Notes under the pieces: model-generated
Databases searched by the model: none
The model's input: only the letters and a program-made list of their open reading frames with translations
Told to the model about the DNA's origin: nothing
Source of the DNA: Phascolarctobacterium sp.
Lineage (GTDB): Bacteria; Bacillota; Negativicutes; Acidaminococcales; Acidaminococcaceae
Length of the DNA stretch: 5,596 nt
Direction: 5' to 3'
Assembly: GCA_016302525.1 (NCBI GenBank)
Contig: JAEDNJ010000108.1
Span: 1 to 5,596 of the forward strand
Part shown: one piece after another, positions 1-5,596 of the stretch
Numbering within the stretch: position 1 is the stretch's first letter
How the letters are laid out: every line of letters starts with the position of its first letter
Position numbers and translations under genes: made by a program

Positions 1-977
1 GCATCACGGCACATATCCTCTAGGGTACGCTCTGCCTTCCAGCCTAAGAGCTCAGTTGCCTTTTCTGTACCAGCCCACACCTCAGGTAAATCACCTGCTC
101 TACGAGGACCAATAACATAGGGAACCTTAATAGTATTGCTGCTTTCAAAGGCCTTGACAATCTCTAGCACGCTGTAGGGAGTGCCTGTACCCAGGTTAAA
201 GATTTCTGTCCCCTTGTGGTCAGCGGCATATTCTACAGCCTTGAGATGACCAGCAGCTAAATCCATCACATGTATATAGTCCCTGCGGCAGGTGCCGTCA
301 GGAGTAGGATAATCATCACCAAAAATAGTAAGCTGCTCTCTTCTGCCTACAGCCACCTGAGAAACATAGGGCATTAGGTTATTAGGAATACCCTGCGGGT
401 CCTCACCTATGCGGCCAGAGGGATGAGCGCCAATAGGATTAAAGTAGCGCAGCAGCACCACAGAAAGCTCCTTATCGGCTACAGCAGCATCCTGCAAAAT
501 TTGCTCCATCATGGATTTTGTCCAGCCATAGGGATTAGAGCACTTGCCCCTTTCCATGGCCTCAACATAAGGGGGCTCGCTGGCAGCTTCACCATAAACA
601 GTAGCAGAAGAAGAAAAGACAAAATTATGCACTCCCACCTCTGCCATGCACTCTAAGAGAGTTAAGGTGGTGTCAATATTATTTCTATAGTAAAGAATGG
701 GCTTGGCTACGGACTCACCCACTGCCTTAAGGCCAGCAAAGTGAATTACGCAATCAATCTTATTGCTCTTAAAAATCTCTAAAAGCTTTGCCTTATCCTT
801 AACATCGGCCTCATAGCTAACAATGGACTTGCCAGTAAGCTCCTCCACCCTTTTGATAGCCTCAGGACAGCTGTTGCAGTAATTGTCCACTACCACAACC
901 TCATGCCCAGCCTCTAACAGAGCCACAGCCGTATGCGAACCAATATAGCCCGCTCCACCTGCTAACAGTATATTCAT
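1..977 (-). CDS. galE: UDP-glucose 4-epimerase GalE (3' end off window)
   Basis: Cytoplasmic NAD-dependent short-chain dehydrogenase/reductase-type epimerase interconverting UDP-glucose and UDP-galactose (Leloir pathway; UDP-galactose for surface polysaccharides). Translating from the ATG at 977 gives 325 uninterrupted codons to the window edge. Visible motifs are the Rossmann glycine signature GGAGYIGSH (residues 7-15), VIHFAGLKAVGES, SSATVYG with the catalytic Ser near 125, YGWTK with Tyr150 and Lys154 (YxxxK), LLRYFNPIGAHPSG, EDPQGIPNNLMPY, RDYIHVMDLA and PRRAGDLPE. It aligns almost without gaps to the 338-residue E. coli enzyme as I remember it, so only about 10-15 C-terminal residues are missing. 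The start is supported by AGAGG (985-989) seven bases upstream. Val300 sits where E. coli has Tyr299, which may widen substrate range. No convincing promoter was seen directly upstream, so read-through from glmS across the repeat region is possible. Family assignment is very secure. Confidence 0.96.
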   Translation of the reverse strand, partial: MNILLAGGAGYIGSHTAVALLEAGHEVVVVDNYCNSCPEAIKRVEELTGKSIVSYEADVKDKAKLLEIFKSNKIDCVIHFAGLKAVGESVAKPILYYRNNIDTTLTLLECMAEVGVHNFVFSSSATVYGEAASEPPYVEAMERGKCSNPYGWTKSMMEQILQDAAVADKELSVVLLRYFNPIGAHPSGRIGEDPQGIPNNLMPYVSQVAVGRREQLTIFGDDYPTPDGTCRRDYIHVMDLAAGHLKAVEYAADHKGTEIFNLGTGTPYSVLEIVKAFESSNTIKVPYVIGPRRAGDLPEVWAGTEKATELLGWKAERTLEDMCRD

Positions 978-1027
978 AGCATTACCTCTTTTTTATATTT
1001 ATTAGGGGTGTTCAATTACTAATTCGT

Positions 1028-1082
1028 TAAACTCGCTGTAAACAATGCATAGCTAGTGTTGACAACGCTAGGCGCGTTTACA
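1028..1082. repeat. Short copy of a palindromic intergenic repeat
   Basis: This is a 55-base unit between glmS and galE. Its left part (1028-1056) matches 1098-1126 at 28 of 29 positions. Its right part (1056-1082) matches 1185-1211 at 25 of 27 positions. The unit is itself an imperfect inverted repeat: TGTAAAC (1037-1043) pairs with GTTTACA (1076-1082), and an inner GCATAGC/GCTAGGC pairing continues the stem. Compared with the neighbouring long unit it lacks the central segment of about 59 bases and the outer right end GAGTTTA. It is either a deletion derivative or the simpler ancestral form. No coding potential was seen, and the repeat family is not one I can name. Confidence 0.85.
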
Positions 1083-1097
1083 TACTACTTTCTTTCC

Positions 1098-1221
1098 TAA
1101 ACTCGCTGTAAACGATGCATAGCTAGGAAACACTAGCTAACGCAGCGACGGCGTACTTTTTAGTACGTCGAGCAAGTCTGCGACGTGTTGACAACGCTAG
1201 GCATGTTTACAGTAGAGTTTA
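1098..1221. repeat. Long MITE-like palindromic repeat with imperfect terminal inverted repeats
   Basis: This is a 124-base element whose ends are inverted copies of each other. On the left are TAAACTC (1098-1104), TGTAAAC (1107-1113) and ATGCATAGC (1115-1123). On the right, as inverse complements, are GCTAGGCAT (1196-1204), GTTTACA (1205-1211) and GAGTTTA (1215-1221). Two further hairpins lie inside. One is TAGCTAG/CTAGCTA with a six-base loop (1120-1139). The other is a long arm with CGCAG/CTGCG (1141-1145, 1178-1182) capped by CGTACT/AGTACG around TTTT (1152-1167). The first inner hairpin competes with the outer stem for 1120-1123. The right end includes the glmS stop codon. There is no ORF and no T-run typical of an intrinsic terminator, so I call it a non-autonomous mobile or REP-like element. 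Its mobility and any RNA function are inference. Confidence 0.8.
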
Positions 1222-3057
1222 TTCTACGGTTACGGATTTAGCTAAATTCCTAGGCTTATCCACATCCAACCCGCGTGCTACAGAAATATAATATCCCATC
1301 AGCTGCAGAGGAATAACGGCCAGGCTAGCAGCAAAGTGCTCGTCTGTCTTAGGAATGTAAACGGTGAATTCTGCGGTATCCTCTACCTGATAATGACCAT
1401 AGCTGGTTAAGCCCATGAGATAAGCGCCACGACTCTTAACCTCTACCATGTTGCTGACAGTCTTTTCAAAAAGAGCGTTTTGCGTGAGCACGCTAATAAC
1501 GAGAGTGCCGTCTTCAATCAAGCTGATAGTGCCATGCTTGAGCTCACCAGCTGCATAAGCCTCGGAGTGAATGTAGCTAATTTCCTTCATCTTCAAGCTG
1601 CCTTCAAGGCAAACAGCGTAGTCAATACCACGGCCGATAAAGAAAACATCCTTCGCAGCGGCGAATTTTGCTGCGAACCATTGGATACGCTCCTTGTCGG
1701 TCAGGATACGCTCAATCTTTTCGGGCAGGGTTTGCAGCTCAGCAATGAGATTAATGCTTTGCTCAGCGGTAAGCTCACCACGAACAAGGCCAAATTGAAT
1801 AGCCAGAAGATAGCAGGCAATGAGCTGCGTGCTATAAGCCTTGGTGGTAGCTACAGCGATTTCTGGACCTGCCAGAGTATAGAAAACATTATCTGCATCA
1901 CGGGCAATAGAGCTGCCTACTACATTGACAATGCCCAGAGTTTTAATGCCGCGATTTTTAGCTTCACGCAGAGCAGCCAGACTGTCAGCAGTTTCGCCAG
2001 ATTGAGAAACAACAATAACTAAGGTTTTGGGATCTAGCAGGGGCTTACGATAGCGGAACTCGGAGGCCAGCTCTACTCGTACAGGAATCTTTGCCAAATC
2101 CTCAAACACATATTGCGCAACTACGCCTACATGATAAGCAGAGCCACAGGCAACAATAATAATGTTGCTAATGTCCTTAATTTCCTCGTCAGAAAGTCCT
2201 AAATTAGTTAAATCAATCTTATTATCCTTGACAACGGAGTTGATGGTATCCTTAACTGCCTTGGGTTGCTCGTGAATTTCCTTCATCATAAAATGCTCAT
2301 AGCCGCCCTTTTCCGCAGCCTCCGCATCCCAATCAATGGTAACGAGCTCCTTCTCGATTACTTCGCCGTCAACATTGTAGAATTCTACCTCGCCCTTGCC
2401 TAAGCGAGCCATTTCCATGTTGTCGATATAATATACCTTGTTAGTGTATTTCAAAATAGCGGGCACATCACTAGCAACATAGCTATTGCCCTCGCTAAGG
2501 CCAACAATCATGGGACTTTCCTTGCGAGCAACAAAAATGTCGCCAGGATAATCCTTAAACATTACGCACAGAGCATAGGAGCCACGAACACGCACCATGG
2601 TTTTGGCAATAGCATCAATGGGACCCATTTTGTACTTTTTATAGTAATAGTCGATAAGCTTTACAGCACATTCAGTATCAGTTTGAGAATAGAAGGTATA
2701 GCCGCTTTTCATCAGCTTTTCCTTGATTTCCTGATAGTTTTCAAAAATACCATTGTGAACAGCGGTTACATTGCCGTCATCACTGCAATGAGGATGGGCA
2801 TTGTTTTCAGAGGGCTCGCCATGGGTTGCCCAGCGAGTATGACCAATACCGCAGGTACCAGGCAGAGTTTTGCCGCCATCAGTTTTATCAGACAGAGCCT
2901 TTAAGCGGCCCTTAGCCTTAACTACATTAACCTCACCCTCGTCGTTACGCACTGCCATACCAGCAGAGTCATAACCACGATATTCTAATTTAGACAGGCC
3001 ATCTAAAAGGATGGGAGCTGCCTGCAGCTTTCCATTAAAGCCAACAATACCACACAT
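1219..3057 (-). CDS. glmS: Glutamine--fructose-6-phosphate aminotransferase (isomerizing) GlmS
   Basis: Cytoplasmic enzyme making glucosamine-6-phosphate from fructose-6-phosphate and glutamine, the committed step to UDP-GlcNAc for peptidoglycan and other envelope polymers. The 612-residue length is normal for the family. The N-terminal glutaminase domain (class II, Ntn-type) has the nucleophile Cys2 in MCGIVG, then HTRWATHG (73-80), HNG (101-103) and QTDTE (125-129). Two SIS sugar-isomerase domains follow: ACGSAYHVG (303-311), SQSGETADS (351-359), and GSLKMKEISYIHSEAYAAGE (486-505) with Lys489, Glu492 and His508 at positions matching E. coli Lys485, Glu488 and His504. The canonical tail AKSVTVE carries Lys607. 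The start is fixed by the obligatory Cys2 and by GGAGG (3065-3069) seven bases upstream. The stop codon lies inside the end of the repeat at 1098-1221. No glmS ribozyme was recognised upstream. The gene is intact and the assignment is secure. Confidence 0.98.
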   Translation of the reverse strand: MCGIVGFNGKLQAAPILLDGLSKLEYRGYDSAGMAVRNDEGEVNVVKAKGRLKALSDKTDGGKTLPGTCGIGHTRWATHGEPSENNAHPHCSDDGNVTAVHNGIFENYQEIKEKLMKSGYTFYSQTDTECAVKLIDYYYKKYKMGPIDAIAKTMVRVRGSYALCVMFKDYPGDIFVARKESPMIVGLSEGNSYVASDVPAILKYTNKVYYIDNMEMARLGKGEVEFYNVDGEVIEKELVTIDWDAEAAEKGGYEHFMMKEIHEQPKAVKDTINSVVKDNKIDLTNLGLSDEEIKDISNIIIVACGSAYHVGVVAQYVFEDLAKIPVRVELASEFRYRKPLLDPKTLVIVVSQSGETADSLAALREAKNRGIKTLGIVNVVGSSIARDADNVFYTLAGPEIAVATTKAYSTQLIACYLLAIQFGLVRGELTAEQSINLIAELQTLPEKIERILTDKERIQWFAAKFAAAKDVFFIGRGIDYAVCLEGSLKMKEISYIHSEAYAAGELKHGTISLIEDGTLVISVLTQNALFEKTVSNMVEVKSRGAYLMGLTSYGHYQVEDTAEFTVYIPKTDEHFAASLAVIPLQLMGYYISVARGLDVDKPRNLAKSVTVE

Positions 3058-3257
3058 AAATTAACCTCCAAATAAAATCATATCAAATTTAGTAGCATAA
3101 GCATAATTTCTTAGCTAAAATAATAAGCTTACTAAAACAGTATAAACAAGTAATTTGCTGCCCTGCAAATAATTATTTATATGGAATATAGCAGAAGCAG
3201 CAAAAAAGACAAGCTTAAACAAGACTGCTAAGCAAATGCAAAAAGCAGCTAAAGAGC
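3058..3257 (-). other. AT-rich leader between pgm and glmS
   Basis: This is a 200-base non-coding interval. It holds a candidate glmS promoter and a small dyad, ATTTGC/GCAAAT with a six-base loop (3153-3170). I found no conserved glmS ribozyme core (no AGCGCC cleavage-site motif or recognisable downstream core), no riboswitch I can identify, and no stem followed by a T-run after pgm. Partial pgm-to-glmS read-through is therefore possible. Confidence 0.6.
3139..3168 (-). promoter_or_regulatory. Candidate sigma-A-type promoter for glmS
   Basis: On the minus strand TTGCAG (3168-3163) is followed after 18 bases by TATACT (3144-3139), a good -10 match with a weak -35. The -35 overlaps the right arm of the ATTTGC/GCAAAT dyad (3153-3170), which could be an operator or chance. 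The transcript would have a leader of roughly 75 bases. An alternative pair in the same stretch (TTGTTT, 18 bases, TATTAT) is comparably weak. Confidence 0.35.
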
Positions 3258-4952
3258 TTATTGAATATATTGCTTAATATCAGCAGCAAGAATTTGCTCC
3301 TGTGCCTCAGCCTCTGCCTTAGTAGCAGCGCTGACAGTTAAATAGGTTTTCAGCTTCGGCTCGGTGCCAGAAGGACGCACGACTACAGAGCAGTTGTCCT
3401 CAAGGATGAACTTCAGCACATTGGATTTCGGCAGACCGTCTAAGCCCAGGCTGTAGTCCAAGCACTTTAAGACCTTCTTGCCGCCAAAGGCTTGCATATT
3501 GCCATTACGGAAAACCTCAATAATCTTGGCCATTTGCGCAAAGCCTGCAGCACCAGCAAATTCGTAAGAATAAACCTTATTCAGGCAATAGCCATAGGTT
3601 TCATAGAGCTGATTAAGCTTTTCAGCCAGACTAATACCTTTAGTCTTATAGTAAGCAAACATTTCGCAAATCATCAGCGAAGCATTGACTGCATCCTTGT
3701 CGCGCACATAGGAGCCAGTGAGATAGCCATAGCTTTCTTCAAAGCCTAGAATGTAGGAGCGCTCCTTGCCCTTTGCTTCCAGGAAGGCTATTTGCTCGCC
3801 AATGTATTTAAAGCCTGTCAAAACATTAATGGTACGCACACCGTGGGCAGTAGCAATTTGTTCGGCCATGTCGGTGGTAACAATAGTCTTGATGAAAACC
3901 GGATCCTCCGGCATAATGCCATTTTCCTTGCGCAGGGTGCAAATATAGTCTAAGAGCAGCATACCAGTTTCGTTACCAGTCAAGAGTACGTGCTCACCAG
4001 CAGCATTCTTAACCGCAATACCTACACGGTCGCTGTCGGGATCCGTAGCTAAAAGCAGGTCCGCATCATATTTTTTCGCGTATTCAATACCTAAGGCCAT
4101 AGCCTCGTGAATTTCCGGGTTAGGATAAGGACAGGTGGTAAAATTGCCGTCCGGCTCCTCCTGCTCCTTAACAACAGTAATATTGGTGAAGCCGCTTTCC
4201 TTTAAGCAGCGCAGCACGGGCTTTAAGCCAGCACCATGCAGGGGGCTGTAAACGATGGCCACATTGCGGTCAACCTCAGCCTTACCCAGTACAGATTCAC
4301 CCTTAACCTTCTCTACAAAGCCAGTGTAGATATTCTCGCCGATATATTCGATTACGCCAGAAGCCAGAGCTTCTTCAAAGTCAACAGATTTAACATCTGC
4401 AAAAATATCCAGCTTATTGATTTCGTCTAAAACAGCAGCTGCAGCCACATCCGTCATTTGGCAGCCGTCACCGCCATAAACCTTGTAGCCATTATACTTA
4501 GCTGGATTATGAGAAGCAGTTACCATGATACCTACAGCACAGTTCAGCTCACGGGTAGCATAGGATGCGCAGGGAACGGGCATGAGCTCAGGATAGATAA
4601 AGGTTTTAATGCCGTTAGCAGCAAAAACGCTGGCAGCAACCTTGCTAAAAACATCAGACTTAATACGAGAATCATAGCTAATAGCGATTCTGCGTGCTTC
4701 CGGAGCAAAGGCCTTGCAAACATAGTTAGCCAGACCCTGAGAAGCCTTAGCTACAACATGAATATTCATACGGTTAGTACCAGCACCGAGCACGCCACGC
4801 AGACCAGCAGTACCAAATTCCAAATCGCGATAAAAGGCATCTGCGATAGCTTCTTCATTACCAGCCATAGACTGTAAATCAGCCACAACATCAGCATCCT
4901 GAGTTGCATGAGCTTGCCAACGAGCAAATTCTTGTTGAATTCTTGCGTCCAT
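3258..4952 (-). CDS. pgm: Phosphoglucomutase / phosphomannomutase (alpha-D-phosphohexomutase family)
   Basis: Cytoplasmic magnesium-dependent mutase interconverting glucose-6-phosphate and glucose-1-phosphate, the precursor of UDP-glucose; some relatives also use mannose phosphates. With the start chosen here it has 564 residues, the size of the long PgcA/PGM2-like branch rather than GlmM (about 450). Motifs in order are GTAGLRG near the N-terminus (47-53), the phosphoserine loop TASHNP with Ser147, metal-binding DPDSDR with Asp304, Asp306 and Asp308, the sugar-specificity loop GFEESYGY with Glu405 and Glu406, and the phosphate-binding RPSGTEPK (526-533). These loop types argue against GlmM, which usually has DGDGDR. 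The ATG at 4952 is preferred over the one at 4958 because AGGAG ends only one base before the latter but seven before the former. A promoter candidate lies upstream, after the miaA terminator. Family is secure; the exact sugar preference and symbol (pgm or pgcA) are less so. Confidence 0.93.
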   Translation of the reverse strand: MDARIQQEFARWQAHATQDADVVADLQSMAGNEEAIADAFYRDLEFGTAGLRGVLGAGTNRMNIHVVAKASQGLANYVCKAFAPEARRIAISYDSRIKSDVFSKVAASVFAANGIKTFIYPELMPVPCASYATRELNCAVGIMVTASHNPAKYNGYKVYGGDGCQMTDVAAAAVLDEINKLDIFADVKSVDFEEALASGVIEYIGENIYTGFVEKVKGESVLGKAEVDRNVAIVYSPLHGAGLKPVLRCLKESGFTNITVVKEQEEPDGNFTTCPYPNPEIHEAMALGIEYAKKYDADLLLATDPDSDRVGIAVKNAAGEHVLLTGNETGMLLLDYICTLRKENGIMPEDPVFIKTIVTTDMAEQIATAHGVRTINVLTGFKYIGEQIAFLEAKGKERSYILGFEESYGYLTGSYVRDKDAVNASLMICEMFAYYKTKGISLAEKLNQLYETYGYCLNKVYSYEFAGAAGFAQMAKIIEVFRNGNMQAFGGKKVLKCLDYSLGLDGLPKSNVLKFILEDNCSVVVRPSGTEPKLKTYLTVSAATKAEAEAQEQILAADIKQYIQ

Positions 4953-4959
4953 AGTCATT

Positions 4960-4964
4960 CTCCT
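4960..4964 (-). promoter_or_regulatory. Ribosome binding site that decides the pgm start
   Basis: AGGAG on the minus strand is one base from the ATG at 4958 and seven bases from the in-frame ATG at 4952. Only the second spacing is normal, so translation most likely begins at 4952, making the protein two residues shorter than the longest reading. Confidence 0.8.
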
Positions 4965-5020
4965 ATCTTCACACTAAATTTATAAAAGGACATAGTTCTA
5001 CATATACTTATATAATTTAT

Positions 5021-5049
5021 ATTATACACCTAAGCATTGTCTTTGAAAA
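5021..5049 (-). promoter_or_regulatory. Candidate sigma-A-type promoter for pgm
   Basis: On the minus strand TTTTCA (5049-5044, four of six matches to TTGACA) is followed after exactly 17 bases by a consensus TATAAT (5026-5021). It lies just beyond the miaA terminator and about 70 bases before the pgm start, so pgm is probably its own transcription unit. An odd-length inverted repeat GAAAAG-G-CTTTTC (5045-5057) overlaps the -35. Confidence 0.6.
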
Positions 5050-5073
5050 GGCTTTTCCTTAGCAAAACTCCAT

Positions 5074-5109
5074 AAAAAAACTGCACCCATCCCTTTAGGT
5101 GAGCGCAGT
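5074..5109 (-). terminator. Rho-independent terminator after miaA
   Basis: It starts five bases after the miaA stop codon. On the minus strand ACTGC (5109-5105) pairs with GCAGT (5084-5080), and the inner CACC/GGTG extends the stem past a small bulge. A run of seven T (5080-5074) follows directly. This is the classic intrinsic-terminator layout, and it separates miaA from pgm. Confidence 0.88.
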
Positions 5110-5114
5110 AAAAA

Positions 5115-5596
5115 TTACTTCCATTGCTCTATTTTTGTACACATGGCTTCTACGATAGTCTTATAAGGCAGGTCTCTACTTACCTCGTACCACTCTATAT
5201 AGGGCATTTTGCGGTACCAGGTCAGTTGGCGCTTAGCAAAATTACGCGTAGCCTGCTTGAGCTTGTCTACAGCTTCCTCGTAGGGCATGCCGTTTTTTAG
5301 ATACCACACCATTTGCCTATAGCCAATACTCTGCATAGCCTGGCAGTCCGGGGCTACGCCCTTGTCAAGCAAAGCCTTGACCTCAGCCTCTAGCCCTGCC
5401 TCTAGCATGAGGTCTACACGCTGATTAATGCGCTCATAAAGAAAGTCTCTTTCCATGCTCAAACCAAAAACCAACGCGTCATAGGGTGGCTCGCTTGCCG
5501 CCTCCTGGCTTACATGACCGCCCTTGAGAGCAGATTCCAGGGCCCTGACCACACGCCTGACATTATTAGGATGAATGAGCTTGGCGGCCTTAGCAT
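5115..5596 (-). CDS. miaA: tRNA dimethylallyltransferase MiaA (C-terminal half, 5' end off window)
   Basis: MiaA transfers the dimethylallyl group of DMAPP to N6 of adenosine 37 in tRNAs that read codons starting with U, which steadies codon pairing. About 159 residues are visible, roughly the last half of a family usually near 310. The frame is open to the window edge, where the residues before the GTG at 5552 already read as MiaA (AKLIHPNNVRRVVRALE, matching the usual HPND.RR..RALE block). That GTG is therefore an internal codon and not the start. Other family marks are AMQSIGYRQ and the C-terminal ATRNFAKRQLTWYRK, the conserved basic block that helps grip the tRNA. The P-loop and DMAPP-binding N-terminal part lie outside the window. 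The gene ends in its own intrinsic terminator, so it is not expected to be co-transcribed with pgm. Confidence 0.95.
   Translation of the reverse strand, partial: AKAAKLIHPNNVRRVVRALESALKGGHVSQEAASEPPYDALVFGLSMERDFLYERINQRVDLMLEAGLEAEVKALLDKGVAPDCQAMQSIGYRQMVWYLKNGMPYEEAVDKLKQATRNFAKRQLTWYRKMPYIEWYEVSRDLPYKTIVEAMCTKIEQWK

Noticed and set aside
567..602. Shared peptide EAASEPPY in GalE and MiaA
   Set aside because: The DNA encoding the two copies differs at several positions and the peptide sits in unrelated folds, so chance is the simplest explanation.
1028..1211. CRISPR array
   Set aside because: There are only two units, they differ in length, and they are internally palindromic with no uniform spacers and no cas genes nearby.
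1098..1221. Intrinsic terminator of glmS
   Set aside because: The stems are strong, but no T-run follows any of them on the minus strand, so it does not fit the standard model. Weak termination cannot be excluded.
1480..2022. Open frame of 180 codons on the plus strand
   Set aside because: It lies wholly antisense to the well-conserved glmS, has no recognisable motif, and is explained by glmS codon use. The same holds for other plus-strand frames inside galE, glmS and pgm (423-656, 2683-2904, 3492-3749, 3766-3948, 4236-4430, 4458-4877).
3078..3104. Possible eight-residue leader peptide before glmS (MLMLLNLI)
   Set aside because: No good ribosome binding site precedes it and nothing in its composition suggests attenuation; short frames like this are expected by chance in AT-rich DNA.
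5115..5552. Complete 145-residue gene starting at the GTG at 5552
   Set aside because: The reading frame continues upstream to the window edge with conserved MiaA residues (HPNNVRR), so this is an internal Val codon of a truncated miaA.

Overview
The window reads as ordinary chromosomal DNA from a low-to-moderate GC member of the Bacillota. The evidence is strong GGAGG/AGGAG-type ribosome binding sites, AT-rich intergenic regions and proteins of Firmicutes type. A Negativicutes host (for example the Acidaminococcaceae) is my guess from overall feel and is not proven by the sequence. All four genes lie on the minus strand, so transcription runs from high to low coordinates: miaA (5' end off the window), pgm, glmS, galE (3' end off the window). 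No plus-strand gene is supported.

Layout in transcription order. (1) 5596-5115: C-terminal half of tRNA dimethylallyltransferase MiaA, closed by a clear intrinsic terminator (5109-5074). (2) 5073-4953: a promoter-like region for the next gene, with a TTTTCA / 17 bp / TATAAT candidate and an AGGAG site that favours the second of two nearby ATGs. (3) 4952-3258: phosphoglucomutase of the long (about 565-residue) PgcA/PGM2-like type. (4) 3257-3058: a 200-base AT-rich leader before glmS with a candidate promoter but no recognisable glmS ribozyme. (5) 3057-1219: complete glutamine-fructose-6-phosphate aminotransferase GlmS. (6) 1221-1028: two related palindromic, MITE-like repeat units filling most of the glmS-galE gap; the larger one overlaps the glmS stop codon. 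(7) 977-1: UDP-glucose 4-epimerase GalE, missing only its last residues.

Together pgm, glmS and galE supply activated sugars for the cell envelope. Pgm makes glucose-1-phosphate for UDP-glucose, GalE interconverts UDP-glucose and UDP-galactose (and possibly the N-acetyl forms, see findings), and GlmS commits fructose-6-phosphate to glucosamine-6-phosphate for UDP-GlcNAc. miaA is a separate tRNA-modification gene insulated by its terminator. I saw no new multi-gene system. The least explained part is the nested inverted-repeat structure at 1028-1221.
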